Shown piece by piece: positions 1-8,440 of a stretch of DNA of 49,020 nt. The DNA lies in the NCBI GenBank assembly GCA_905612535.1, contig CAJQSJ010000050.1, positions 1 through 49,020 on the forward strand. Direction: 5' to 3'. Positions within the stretch are counted from its first letter, which is position 1. Each line of letters starts with the position of its first letter. The DNA is from an uncultured Pelagibacteraceae bacterium (GTDB taxonomy: Bacteria; Pseudomonadota; Alphaproteobacteria; Pelagibacterales; Pelagibacteraceae). The position numbers and the translations under genes were made by a program. The notes under the pieces were generated by a model that did no database searches, was not told where the DNA came from, and saw nothing but the letters and a program-made list of their open reading frames with translations.

Positions 1-616
1 TTTAAATATATTTATTAGAACAATACTTTTAACCTTTTCTTTTTTATGGTTTACTTATCTTGGAAGCCAAATTGGTGAAGATTATATTGCCGCAAATGCT
101 ATTTTAATTAATTTAGTTTTTCTGTCTGCTTTTATTTTGGATGCTTACGCTTTTTCTACTGAGGGAATAGTTGGCTACTCTCTTGGCAAAAATGATATCA
201 ATCTTTTTAAAAAGATTGTTAAAAATTCTTTTATTCTAAGCTCAATTACTGGATTGATCATTTCAATTATTTATTTCTTAATTAATAAGTTTGCTATTCA
301 CTTAATGTCTAACATTGAGGTCATCAGAAGTCTTAGCTCTTCTTATGCGGTTTGGTTAATTATAATGCCTTTAATCTCTTCATTTTGCTATCAATTCGAT
401 GGAATATTTATTGGAGCATCACAGACGAAAGAGTTGCGTAATGCAATGATTTTTTCAGTATTCTCATATGTAATTATCTCCTTAATATTGGCAGATCTTT
501 TGGGCAACTCTGGTATTTGGATTTCACTATGTCTATTTATGATTTTAAGAGCTTTGTCTCTATATTATTATTTAGATAAAATTTATTTAAGGTTTAATGC
601 CATTAAATCAATTTAA
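1..616 (+). CDS. MATE family efflux transporter, C-terminal part (5'-truncated by window)
   Basis: The open frame runs in from the left edge (first full codon at base 2) to the stop at 614-616, so only about 204 C-terminal residues are present. It is strongly hydrophobic, with about five membrane segments. The stretch LDAYAFSTEGIVGYSLG resembles the repeated helix of DinF-type MATE transporters, where a conserved acidic residue and a Ala/Glu-Gly-rich turn recur. Such proteins export drugs or metabolites across the inner membrane in exchange for Na+ or H+. The family call is by motif and topology; the substrate cannot be deduced. The TTG at 137 is internal and is not a real start. Confidence 0.75.
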   Translation, partial: LNIFIRTILLTFSFLWFTYLGSQIGEDYIAANAILINLVFLSAFILDAYAFSTEGIVGYSLGKNDINLFKKIVKNSFILSSITGLIISIIYFLINKFAIHLMSNIEVIRSLSSSYAVWLIIMPLISSFCYQFDGIFIGASQTKELRNAMIFSVFSYVIISLILADLLGNSGIWISLCLFMILRALSLYYYLDKIYLRFNAIKSI

Positions 617-623
617 TTAATTT

Positions 624-651
624 TTAGTTAACTTACAGAATCTTAGTTAAC
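624..651. repeat. Short direct repeat TTAGTTAAC x2 beside the tRNA gene
   Basis: TTAGTTAAC occurs at 624-632 and again at 643-651 (period 19). It lies between the transporter stop and the 3' end of the tRNA-Lys gene, next to an unusually GC-rich block at 651-673. It could be chance in such AT-rich DNA, or an old junction at a tRNA 3' end. No integrase is nearby. Confidence 0.3.
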
Positions 652-697
652 GGCGCCTCGGAACAGAACGTCCCTTATAAATTTAATTATTTTGGTG

Positions 698-770
698 TGG
701 ACTGTGTGGGGCTCGAACCCACGACCTAACGATTAAGAGTCGTCCGCTCTACCAGCTGAGCTAACAGTCC
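698..770 (-). tRNA. tRNA-Lys (anticodon CUU)
   Basis: Read on the minus strand, a 73-nt cloverleaf is visible. The 7-bp acceptor stem is GGACTGT/ACAGTCC with discriminator A. The D arm carries AGCTCAGCTGGTAGAGC. The anticodon stem GACGA/TCGTT encloses the loop CTCTTAA (anticodon CTT). The T arm contains GGTTCGAGCCCC. The bases after the discriminator are CAC, so CCA is not encoded and must be added after transcription. The gene lies downstream of, and on the same strand as, the small ORF at 831-911, with 60 bases between them, so the two may share a transcript. Confidence 0.96.
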
Positions 771-830
771 TTCAAACCCGAAACCAATATCCCTAAAAGT
801 TTTTTTGTAATCAAAAATTATTATCTTGTT

Positions 831-911
831 TTAAACGCCATCGGCTAGAAACAAATCAGTATCGCAAGCTTTTCCTCTTACTGCTTTTTTTGCTTGATAG
901 CCTTTGCCCAT
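831..911 (-). CDS. Putative 26-residue Lys-rich peptide with a strong Shine-Dalgarno sequence
   Basis: The minus strand carries an ATG-initiated 26-codon frame ending in TAA. It begins MGKGYQAKKAVRGKACD and ends in FLADGV. It is preceded by AAAGGAGGA at a 6-nt spacing, one of the best ribosome binding sites in the window, where most genes have weak ones. The peptide has a basic N-terminal half (four Lys, one Arg), a single Cys at residue 16 and an acidic/hydrophobic tail. A TATAAT hexamer at 1007-1012 and a hairpin-containing leader lie upstream; tRNA-Lys lies 60 nt downstream. I do not recognise the peptide. It may be a small conserved protein or a leader peptide. The RBS and frame are seen; translation is inferred. 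Confidence 0.5.
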   Translation of the reverse strand: MGKGYQAKKAVRGKACDTDLFLADGV

Positions 912-956
912 ATTTATTCCTCCTTTGTTTATTTTTAATCCTACTACAATTTGTGA

Positions 957-1012
957 CAAGACTTGAGTCTAGAATCCGATCACAAACTGATCGCAGTTAG
1001 CGTACAATTATA
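957..1012 (-). promoter_or_regulatory. Possible promoter and hairpin leader of the 831-911 peptide gene
   Basis: On the minus strand TATAAT occurs at 1007-1012. Downstream of it the leader can form a perfect 6-bp hairpin, CGATCA/TGATCG around a 5-nt loop (977-993). A second small dyad, AGACT-TG-AGTCT, lies at 959-970. No convincing -35 box is visible for this direction. The dyads could equally be DNA operators, because the divergent promoter at 1018 abuts them. Confidence 0.35.
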
Positions 1013-1017
1013 TGCAT

Positions 1018-1065
1018 TTGACTAAAAATAAACATTGAAATACAATGGTGGGAAAGAGTGGAAAC
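1018..1065 (+). promoter_or_regulatory. Sigma-70 promoter for the pterin dehydratase, with 10-bp-period GTGG repeats at the start site
   Basis: TTGACT (1018-1023) and TACAAT (1041-1046) are separated by exactly 17 bases, an excellent housekeeping promoter. Immediately downstream are GTGGGAAA (1048-1055) and GTGGAAAC (1058-1065), direct repeats with a 10-bp period over the expected start site. That spacing resembles the TGGGN-N5 repeats bound by MraZ, but no mraZ or division cluster is in this window. The promoter call is firm; the operator idea is inference. Confidence 0.6.
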
Positions 1066-1135
1066 TGTTACTAACGATTAGATAGAAGGGTAGATTCCCT
1101 TGATCCGCTCTAATTTTAATAACAGAAAGTGCAAT

Positions 1136-1486
1136 ATGAACGATACAAGTGATTTACATGATAAAAATTGTATACCATGCAAAGGTGGTATCCCACCTTT
1201 TGCTATATCTGAAATACATAAATATTTAAAAAAGGTTGATGGTTGGGACGTAAAAAAGAAAGAAGGAGAAACATATTTTCTTGAAAAAAATTTTACTTTT
1301 GAAAATTTTCTACAAAGCCAAAAATTTGTAAATAAAGTTGGAAACATTGCAGAACAAGAGGGTCATCATCCGGATATAGAGTTCGGGTGGGGTTATGCTA
1401 AAATTCAAATTTTTACTCATAAAATTAAAGGTCTTGTAGAAAGTGATTTTATTTTAGCAGCTAAGGTTGATAAAATTACAATTTAA
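1136..1486 (+). CDS. phhB: Pterin-4a-carbinolamine dehydratase
   Basis: A 116-residue protein of the PCD/DCoH family, which dehydrates 4a-hydroxytetrahydropterin to recycle the pterin cofactor of aromatic amino-acid hydroxylases. The C-terminal half carries the family core: F-VNKVGNIAEQEGHHPDI (His-His-Pro of the active site), then a WGYAKIQIFTH segment. The N-terminus contains CIPCKGGIPPF, typical of many bacterial members. The frame can begin at TTG 1100, but ATG 1136 gives the usual family length. It ends overlapping the convergent purH stop by four bases. No phenylalanine hydroxylase is visible here. Confidence 0.88.
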   Translation: MNDTSDLHDKNCIPCKGGIPPFAISEIHKYLKKVDGWDVKKKEGETYFLEKNFTFENFLQSQKFVNKVGNIAEQEGHHPDIEFGWGYAKIQIFTHKIKGLVESDFILAAKVDKITI

Positions 1487-3012
1487 TGTTTAAAATGTCG
1501 TGTTCCAGTAAGCGCCATTACAATTCCGGCTTCATTTGCTGCTTTGATAACATCTTGATCGTGTACGGAGCCACCAGGCTGTATAATGGCCTTAATTCCA
1601 GACTCTATTAGATGCTTAATACCGTCTGAAAAAGGAAAAAAAGCATCAGAGGCAGCAACAGAACCCACAATCTTATCAGGCAAAAATTCTAGTGCTTTAT
1701 CAGCTGCAATTTTACAGCTATCTAATCTACTTGGTTGGCCTGATCCAATTCCAATAGTTGAATTTTCATTTGCCAAAACTATTGCATTAGATTTTACAAA
1801 CTTACAAATATTAAAAGCAAATTTTAAATTTTTTATTTGTTTAGGAGAGGGTTTTTTCTTTGTTACTATTTTTAATTTTTTTTGAAACAATACGCTATCC
1901 GCATCCTGTGCTAGAAAAGCATTTCCTAAAAAAAGATAATGCTGACTATTATTAAAATTAAAATTACCACAATTAATTAATCTTATATTTTTCTTCTTTT
2001 TTAAGATTCTTAATGCATCTTTTGTGAAGCCTCTACCTATTATTATTTCAAAAAATTTTTTATTAATTTTATTTGCTAGTTTTTTAGAAACAATTGAATT
2101 GATGGCAACAATACCACCAAATGCACTGATTGGATCACATATTAAAGCGTTATCAAATGATGCAAGCTGGTTTCTTTTGGTAGAAACGCCGCAGGGATTG
2201 GAATGTTTAATTATAGCGACTCCTATATTTTTTCTGAAAGAGCCCAAAATATTTAAAGCAGAATATATATCGTTATAATTATTAAAACTTAATTCTTTTC
2301 CATGAAGTTGTTCCAAACCAGTTTCACCAGTTGTTGAATAAATACTTGCATTCTGGTGTGGGTTTTCCCCGTATCTTAAATTTTTTAAAATTTTGCCACT
2401 TATTGTTTTGGTCTCTGGAAACTTTATTTTCGATTCTTTATTTAGCCAGTCAGATATTAAAGAGTCATAATAAGCGGTTAAACTAAATGCTTTAGCGGAC
2501 ATGAGCTTTCTAAAACCATAAGAAGTTCCACCTCTTTGTTTTTTTAGTTCATTAATTAATTGGTCGTAGTCTGCTATATTAGAAATGACAGCAACATCAT
2601 TAAAATTTTTTCCTGCAGCCCTGATAAGAGTTGGCCCACCAATATCTATATATTCAATTAATTTTTTAAAATTTAATTTATTAAGTTTTTTTTCAAATGG
2701 GTAAATATCAACAATCACCAAATCTATATTTTTTATATTTTCTTTTTTAATATCTTTTTTATGATTTCGGTTATTTCGTATATTAAGTATTCCACCATAG
2801 ATCTTGGGGTGTAGAGTTTTTACTCTACCACCAAGCATTTCAGGAAAATTTGTGTAATCTGATATTTCGGTACATTTATATTTTAATTTTTTGATATACA
2901 TATGCGTCCCACCTGAGCTTAAAATTTGTATGTTAAATTTTTTTAAAACAGGCAGTAACATTTTTAAATTTGTTTTGTCAGATACTGAAATAATTGCTGT
3001 TTTGATTTTCAT
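1483..3012 (-). CDS. purH: Bifunctional AICAR formyltransferase / IMP cyclohydrolase
   Basis: A 509-residue cytosolic enzyme for the last two steps of de novo IMP synthesis. The N-terminal cyclohydrolase domain shows ISVSDKTNL and SSGGTHMYIKK, then PEMLGGRVKTLHPKIYGGIL-type residues near 57-76. The C-terminal transformylase domain has the catalytic Lys-His of KHSNPCGV (about residue 270) and GGSVHDQDVI near the C-terminus. Length fits the family. Its start codon shares a base with the stop of the upstream heparinase-like gene, so the two are probably translationally coupled. It is the distal gene of a minus-strand rpe-heparinase-purH unit. Confidence 0.97.
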   Translation of the reverse strand: MKIKTAIISVSDKTNLKMLLPVLKKFNIQILSSGGTHMYIKKLKYKCTEISDYTNFPEMLGGRVKTLHPKIYGGILNIRNNRNHKKDIKKENIKNIDLVIVDIYPFEKKLNKLNFKKLIEYIDIGGPTLIRAAGKNFNDVAVISNIADYDQLINELKKQRGGTSYGFRKLMSAKAFSLTAYYDSLISDWLNKESKIKFPETKTISGKILKNLRYGENPHQNASIYSTTGETGLEQLHGKELSFNNYNDIYSALNILGSFRKNIGVAIIKHSNPCGVSTKRNQLASFDNALICDPISAFGGIVAINSIVSKKLANKINKKFFEIIIGRGFTKDALRILKKKKNIRLINCGNFNFNNSQHYLFLGNAFLAQDADSVLFQKKLKIVTKKKPSPKQIKNLKFAFNICKFVKSNAIVLANENSTIGIGSGQPSRLDSCKIAADKALEFLPDKIVGSVAASDAFFPFSDGIKHLIESGIKAIIQPGGSVHDQDVIKAANEAGIVMALTGTRHFKH

Positions 3013-4667
3013 TAACTAATTCTTTCAATTAACCATTTTGTTGTAATTATTTCTTTGTTAATTATACCCGATATATAAACTGATTCACTATTTATAATTT
3101 TTTTTTTATTACCTAAAAAAATATTTTTTTCTATTTTAAAAATATTTGTATCACTTTTTAAAAGCCAACCTTCGCCATTCGATAAACTAATTAATATTGA
3201 GTCCCCGGCCTTTGTTTTAACTATTTTAGCATCATGATGTATATGAAACCTCACAAAATAAATTAATGATTTATTAATATTTTTTCTTTTTTTCAACTCA
3301 TCGGTTCCAATTATTTTGTCGCGTTTCTTAAAAATTTTGACTGATCTATTATGAAGATACCCAAACTCTTTTTCATATCCATTGTGTGATGCATATATTA
3401 AAAAAAAATCTTTTTCTTCTAAGTAATTTTTATTTATTATCTTGTGTCTTTTTAAGAGAGAATTTCCATAAACTCTACTTACCACCTCTTTCTTTTGGAA
3501 AGCGCATGAAGAAGTATCATTTATATATAATGTAGAATGTGCAGCTGTTGATCTACTCGAAAATGTAAGTTTATCCGATAAATATTTTCCATATCCAGAA
3601 TTAGATATTATTTTTTGTTTGTTTGAGGTGAGCTCAAAAGACAAACATCCAGCTTGGTAATTTTTTGAAAAACTATTAGGAGGTGGATTACCACAGTCAA
3701 TAAAAAACTCGAGTTTTTTCTTTTTAATTTTATAAAAATCTGAAATCTCATATTCCTTATTAACAAATCTATATTTTAATGTTTTTAAAAATAAATCATA
3801 TTCTTTGTGGTTGATTTCTGTTGCACCATTAAACAGAGGAAACTGCTTATTAGAAGAAGACAGCATCGCGTAGCAATTGCCAGTTTTAATTATAATTTCA
3901 TTTAAAAAATTTGGTATATCGATTTGTGCCTCTTTGAACCACTCTCTTATTAAAACTAAATATTTTGTACAAATAAATACCTCTTCAGGATTTCTTGTTT
4001 TAGGGAAGCCATCTTTATCAAAATAATTTTTTACAGTTTTTTCCAACTCCTTAACACCCACTTTAAAGTTCGAATTATTTTCTTTAAATATCATTCCTGA
4101 TAATATTATTGCCGCACAACAAATAATTTTTACTTGATCATGAAATATATTATTTATATTTTTAGACAAGAAATTTGATTGTTTTAATAAACAGATAAGA
4201 AAATTTTCCTTGTAAATTTGACTTGAATCTTCCAAAGTAATTTCGGTATTGGATGCCCACGCAATGATTCTTTTGGCCATTATTTCCATTTCCCAAGCTT
4301 TTGAATCATAATCAAAAAAATTATCAATCCAACTTTTTATGATTTTTTGAGTTATTTTTTTGTTATTTTTTCTATTTAACTTTGTAAGCCACAAAAAATT
4401 ATGCAAATTATCAAAATTTAGTTTATTAATTGCATTTATTTTCCACAAAGATTCAGGGTTTGTATTGGTGATCTTATAAAAATCTTGAGACGTAGAAGTT
4501 AAAGAGGAGGCTAGGTACATGCTGGGTGTATAAAAAATTCTATCAGGTACAAAAGTTACTAGTTTTTTATTATAAAAATTACTACTAAAATAATAATTTT
4601 TTAAATTTATAGAAAATAATTTAATAATAGAAAAAAAGTATAGCTTTATACCTTTTAACTTTTTCAT
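3012..4667 (-). CDS. Heparinase II/III family protein
   Basis: A 551-residue protein with an N-terminal all-alpha half (WLTKLNRKNNKKITQKIIKSWID) and a C-terminal beta-rich half. The C-terminal half contains SRSTAAHSTLYINDTSS, the family stretch with a conserved His, and HIHHDAKIV. No clear cleavable signal peptide is seen; the start MKKLKGIKLYFFSIIKLFS is basic then hydrophobic. In many alphaproteobacteria a heparinase-like gene lies directly upstream of purH, as here. The family acts on acidic polysaccharides; the real substrate, probably a cell-envelope glycan, is unknown. It is separated from rpe by 2 bp. Confidence 0.85.
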   Translation of the reverse strand: MKKLKGIKLYFFSIIKLFSINLKNYYFSSNFYNKKLVTFVPDRIFYTPSMYLASSLTSTSQDFYKITNTNPESLWKINAINKLNFDNLHNFLWLTKLNRKNNKKITQKIIKSWIDNFFDYDSKAWEMEIMAKRIIAWASNTEITLEDSSQIYKENFLICLLKQSNFLSKNINNIFHDQVKIICCAAIILSGMIFKENNSNFKVGVKELEKTVKNYFDKDGFPKTRNPEEVFICTKYLVLIREWFKEAQIDIPNFLNEIIIKTGNCYAMLSSSNKQFPLFNGATEINHKEYDLFLKTLKYRFVNKEYEISDFYKIKKKKLEFFIDCGNPPPNSFSKNYQAGCLSFELTSNKQKIISNSGYGKYLSDKLTFSSRSTAAHSTLYINDTSSCAFQKKEVVSRVYGNSLLKRHKIINKNYLEEKDFFLIYASHNGYEKEFGYLHNRSVKIFKKRDKIIGTDELKKRKNINKSLIYFVRFHIHHDAKIVKTKAGDSILISLSNGEGWLLKSDTNIFKIEKNIFLGNKKKIINSESVYISGIINKEIITTKWLIERIS

Positions 4668-4669
4668 TT

Positions 4670-5329
4670 CTAACCTTTTCTTAATAATTGGATATTTTTT
4701 TTTAGGTCTCCGTTATTTTCTTTAAAAATAGTTGTGCCCGAAACTAGTATGTCCACTCCTGCCATTTTAGCTATTTTAGCATTTTCAAAATTGATACCAC
4801 CATCTATTTCAATTTGAGTTTTAAGACCTTGCTCATCTATTTGTTTACGCAATGATTTAACTTTCTCTAAAGTTTCTTTTATAAACTTTTGTCCACCAAA
4901 ACCAGGATTTACACTCATTATTAAAACCAAATCAATCATTTTTAAAACAGGCAAAACCTTATCTATCGAAGTTTCTGGATTTAGCGAAACACCAGCTTTT
5001 TTATTTAAAGATTTAATTTTTTTTATGCTAGCCACCAGGTCGTCTGTGGCCTCAGGATGAATTGTAATAATATCTGCACCAGCTTCTGCAAAATTAGTAA
5101 TAAATTCATGAACAGGCGATATCATTAAATGGACATCAAATGGTAAAGATGTATATTTTCTGAGTTTACTTATAACCTCTGGTCCAATAGTAATATTAGG
5201 AACAAAATGTCCATCCATAACATCAATATGTATTAAATCGGCCTCAGCCTTTTCCAGGCTTTTTATTTCGCTTCCTAATTTACTAAAATCTGCTGATAAA
5301 ATTGACGGTGAAATTTTAATAGAAGTCAT
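4670..5329 (-). CDS. rpe: Ribulose-phosphate 3-epimerase
   Basis: A 219-residue TIM-barrel enzyme interconverting ribulose 5-phosphate and xylulose 5-phosphate in the non-oxidative pentose phosphate pathway. Visible are SPSILSADFSKLG at the N-terminus, the metal-binding HIDVMDGHFVPN, DVHLMI, the phosphate-binding NPGFGGQKFI and EIDGGIN. Length matches the family. It is the first gene of the minus-strand unit with the heparinase-like gene and purH. Its promoter must lie in the short gap before the terminator at 5370-5397. Confidence 0.97.
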   Translation of the reverse strand: MTSIKISPSILSADFSKLGSEIKSLEKAEADLIHIDVMDGHFVPNITIGPEVISKLRKYTSLPFDVHLMISPVHEFITNFAEAGADIITIHPEATDDLVASIKKIKSLNKKAGVSLNPETSIDKVLPVLKMIDLVLIMSVNPGFGGQKFIKETLEKVKSLRKQIDEQGLKTQIEIDGGINFENAKIAKMAGVDILVSGTTIFKENNGDLKKNIQLLRKG

Positions 5330-5361
5330 ATTAATTTTATATTTTTATATTTGAATTATGT

Positions 5362-5397
5362 CAAAAAAAAAGAAGGGCGAGAATTCCCGCCCTTCTT
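5362..5397 (-). terminator. Rho-independent terminator of the symporter gene
   Basis: A perfect 10-bp stem (AAGAAGGGCG at 5370-5379 with CGCCCTTCTT at 5388-5397) has an 8-nt loop. Read on the minus strand it is followed by a run of nine T. It lies 28 bases past the stop of the 5426-7369 gene, insulating that gene from rpe. The T-tract is only on the minus-strand side, so it is a one-way terminator. Confidence 0.92.
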
Positions 5398-5425
5398 GAA
5401 TAACTTTTTAGTCTTTTACTTTTAC

Positions 5426-7369
5426 CTATCCTCTTGCTGAGTCTCCAATATCATCTACTAGAGAGCTCACTGATTTTCTAGGCATTGTAGACATTTCCAT
5501 TTTGTAAGCCAAGAACCACATCATTCCACATCCTAAAACCCAGAATAATATTTGCCAAGCCCAAATTGATGGAATCCCAAAAGTCCATGTACTGATGTCA
5601 TTTGGCGAACCAAATATATCATTACCTATAACAGCTCCTGGTCCAATTCCGAAGAACAACCAAGCAATTGTAATTATCCAAGCCGCCGGCTTAAGACTTT
5701 GCTTGCTTGCTGGAAGACCAGCGTGGTCTGCTAAGAAGTCATGATATTTTTGTCTATGCGCACGCTCTCTTGTGTTCTGTGTCATTGCAGAAATAGGTAT
5801 TGCAACAAGTAAGTTAGCAAACATACCCCAGAATGCAGAGTGCATTGTCCAAGGCCATCTACCCCATGGAAGAGCACCACCAAATAAATTTTGGCCAATA
5901 CTTTCCGTTAAGCATACACCTACAATTCCCGCTAATAGACCCCAAGATACACCTTCTCTTGTCATCCATGGGAAATAACAAATCGAAGCTAATGGAACCC
6001 ACATTTGGAAACCAAACGCTACCGCTAATCCTCCCAATAGTACCAATGCATCTTTAGAGAATGTTGCAACTAATAAAGCTGCACCAACTACAAAAACAAC
6101 CATCATACGTCCGAAGAACTTTTGTTCTTCATGACTCATTTTTGGTTTAAAGAATTTTTTGTAGATATCTCTAGTTAACATTGATGAACAAGTAGACATA
6201 TAAGCAGCGCCCGTTGACTGCATCGCAGCCAAAGCACATACCGCTAAAAGACCCACAAACCAAGGAGCTGCATCACCAACCGTATTAATAAGATATGGCA
6301 CAAGACTACCTTGTCCACCCTTACCAATCGACTCTGGGAGTACATTCGAAATATTTGCTCCTGCTGCATTCACAATGGGGTCAGCACCTAGTAGATGAGC
6401 TCCCATTCCTTGAGCCGCCGTAAAGAAGAATAGGGCAAAACCTATTCCAACTGATGAAGCCCAAACTTGTTGTGGTGCAAATGGTTCTGGACTTTTGTTA
6501 GAGAAAGCCCACATTGAAAATGCCGGTGAAGAATGAATGCCCATAAGAGCAAACATATAAGTTAACACCATCATTCCTGTCCACAACCCTCCTACTGGAG
6601 TTTCTTTTCCTAAACCAGCAGTAAATTGTATGACGCCCGGAATGGCAAAATAAGCAGAGTAGTTATCACCTGGAGTTCGTCCCCATTTAGTGCCTTCTAC
6701 TAAAGCTATTTTTCCTAAACCTTCGTTTAATGAAGCCCAACCTCCAACGAGGTCGTATGCAATAAAACCAATTGCTATAATCCCAAACCATAGCAGAACA
6801 GCTTGCAAAGTGTCTACGTAAGCAACAGATTTTAATCCGCCTAATCCTACATAAAGTGCAACGATACCTGCTAGTACCCAAGTACCAGTAGTTACGCCCC
6901 ACATACCATCTGATAATACGTTAAATAATTTACCAGATCCCGCTAATTGCAATCCTAAATAAGGAATTGAGAAACATAAAGCCACGACAACAGTTAAAAC
7001 ACGCACCATATCACCCTTAAAGTAATCTGCTAGCATTTCTCCTGGAGTTACGTAACCGAAACGTTTTCCAAGTATCCATTGTCTTTTTAAGAATATCACA
7101 CCTGTAAAAGGAATTGTGATCACATAAAAAGATGCGTAAGCATACTGAAAACCATCTCTATAAATTAATCCTGGGTGACCTAAAAAAGTCCATCCAGAGA
7201 ATGAAGTAGCTGTAGCGGCTAGCACGAATACCCACATAGGAAGTTTTCTTCCTGATATAAAATAATCCGAAGCTGTTTTCGCTTGTTGTGCTCCTTTAAT
7301 ACCCCAGAAAATACAATATCCCCAATAGAGCAATACAAAAGCCATCAGCCACACTATTTTTGCTGACAT
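5426..7369 (-). CDS. Sodium:solute symporter (SSS family)
   Basis: A 647-residue polytopic inner-membrane protein with about 13 hydrophobic helices. It has SSS-family signatures near the N-terminus (DYFISGRKLPMWVF, TATSFSGWTFLGHPG) and a GLGGLKSVAYVDTLQ segment, the PutP/PanF-like consensus. It should couple Na+ entry to uptake of an organic acid, amino acid or similar solute. Acetyl-CoA synthetase is nearby but separated and not co-oriented as an operon. It is not obviously ActP: no DUF485 partner is present. It stands alone with its own terminator, and base composition is richer in G+C than its neighbours, suggesting high expression or strong conservation. Confidence 0.88.
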   Translation of the reverse strand: MSAKIVWLMAFVLLYWGYCIFWGIKGAQQAKTASDYFISGRKLPMWVFVLAATATSFSGWTFLGHPGLIYRDGFQYAYASFYVITIPFTGVIFLKRQWILGKRFGYVTPGEMLADYFKGDMVRVLTVVVALCFSIPYLGLQLAGSGKLFNVLSDGMWGVTTGTWVLAGIVALYVGLGGLKSVAYVDTLQAVLLWFGIIAIGFIAYDLVGGWASLNEGLGKIALVEGTKWGRTPGDNYSAYFAIPGVIQFTAGLGKETPVGGLWTGMMVLTYMFALMGIHSSPAFSMWAFSNKSPEPFAPQQVWASSVGIGFALFFFTAAQGMGAHLLGADPIVNAAGANISNVLPESIGKGGQGSLVPYLINTVGDAAPWFVGLLAVCALAAMQSTGAAYMSTCSSMLTRDIYKKFFKPKMSHEEQKFFGRMMVVFVVGAALLVATFSKDALVLLGGLAVAFGFQMWVPLASICYFPWMTREGVSWGLLAGIVGVCLTESIGQNLFGGALPWGRWPWTMHSAFWGMFANLLVAIPISAMTQNTRERAHRQKYHDFLADHAGLPASKQSLKPAAWIITIAWLFFGIGPGAVIGNDIFGSPNDISTWTFGIPSIWAWQILFWVLGCGMMWFLAYKMEMSTMPRKSVSSLVDDIGDSARG

Positions 7370-7574
7370 ATAAGACCCCCTTTTTTATTTTTACTTTTAT
7401 TTTTAAAACCAAAATGCTAGAGTTTAATTCTAGTCACTCAATATGAAAATTGTGCATCAATTAATCACTTAAAGCAAGACTTACAAAAGAGTTAAAACTT
7501 AAAATATATACAACTATTGATTGAAATTATTAGTAAATCAGTGATATTTAAATGCTAAAACTAAAAAAAATTTT

Positions 7575-7814
7575 ATGAATTTTAAAATATATTACAGTTT
7601 ATTTCACGATCCTATATGGACATTAATTTTAAGCGCAGCCTTATTTTTTCCTGTGAGACAATTAATATGGGTTTTGTACGTTAGGAGAAAACAAAAAAAA
7701 CAAAAGTTAGTTTCTGAACAAGAAATAAATATTTTAAAAAAAAAGGCAGCATTCACTTCAATTTTTTTATCTTTAGTTTTTAGTTATGTATATGTAAATC
7801 AGGTATTTAATTGA
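7575..7814 (+). CDS. Small two-helix membrane protein of unknown function
   Basis: A 79-residue protein with a hydrophobic segment at about residues 15-35, a very basic stretch (RRKQKKQK near 38-44), and a second hydrophobic segment at about 58-76. That gives a two-TM hairpin with a charged loop. I do not recognise a family. Its stop overlaps the start of the next gene by one base (TGATG), so the two are likely coupled. An 8-codon mini-frame (7552-7578) ends overlapping its ATG. The 205 bases between it and the divergent symporter must hold both promoters. Confidence 0.65.
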   Translation: MNFKIYYSLFHDPIWTLILSAALFFPVRQLIWVLYVRRKQKKQKLVSEQEINILKKKAAFTSIFLSLVFSYVYVNQVFN

Positions 7815-8440
7815 TGGACAAACAAACAAATATTTTAAAAAGATTTGTAATTTATATGGCGGTACTAACTTTTGTGATGTTTACCGTCTGGGCTTTTATT
7901 AAATCTTTCAAAAACAGACCTCCTGGCGATTACCATACTGAAGTGTGTGATAACCGTTTAAAGGATAAAGAATATGAAAAAGCTTTAAAAGCAGCAAACA
8001 CTGCTTTGGAAAAAACCCCTAATCACCGAGGAGCCATTATGTGCAAAGCATTAATTTTTATTTCTAAAAAAGAATACCCAAAGGCAGTCGATGAATTAAA
8101 CTATTTAATAAGTTTTTTAGAAAATAATGTTGAAGATGATGATAAAACAGGAATAGGAACGCTAGCTGCCGCATATGCAAACCGAGGAATTGTTAAAGAT
8201 AGAGAAAAAAAATATGAAGAAGCTTTGGAAGATTATATAAAAGCTCTTGGCATTGATCATGTAGCTGTTGCTGGACCGGGTTTAGGTACTATTATTTTAA
8301 ATTACAAATTTAAATCATCATCAGTAAAAGAGCGCGCTCTATATTTAAATGAACAACTTCAGCTTCCAATAGAAGAGAGAGTTTTAAGTATAAAAGAATT
8401 GGACGAGGGGCAGGTTATGCACAAACCAGGTAAACTTTAA
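7814..8440 (+). CDS. Membrane-anchored TPR protein
   Basis: A 208-residue protein with one N-terminal membrane segment (about residues 10-30). Helical repeats follow: YEKALKAANTALEKTPNHRGAI and YEEALEDYIKALGID are recognisable tetratricopeptide units. TPR domains mediate protein-protein contacts; here the domain would be on the periplasmic side. ATG 7814 is preferred over TTG 7811 because it gives the TGATG coupling with the upstream small membrane gene. The two probably act together. No enzymatic motif is seen. The 3' end overlaps the convergent gene by four bases. Confidence 0.72.
   Translation: MDKQTNILKRFVIYMAVLTFVMFTVWAFIKSFKNRPPGDYHTEVCDNRLKDKEYEKALKAANTALEKTPNHRGAIMCKALIFISKKEYPKAVDELNYLISFLENNVEDDDKTGIGTLAAAYANRGIVKDREKKYEEALEDYIKALGIDHVAVAGPGLGTIILNYKFKSSSVKERALYLNEQLQLPIEERVLSIKELDEGQVMHKPGKL

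Noticed and set aside
1078-1347. 89-residue minus-strand frame over phhB
   Set aside because: It lies wholly over the well-supported pterin dehydratase and its promoter, and looks like a chance frame.
7552-7578. 8-codon leader frame (MLKLKKIL) whose stop overlaps the next ATG
   Set aside because: Too short and made only of the commonest AT-rich codons; no RBS. Could be coupling, but chance is likelier.
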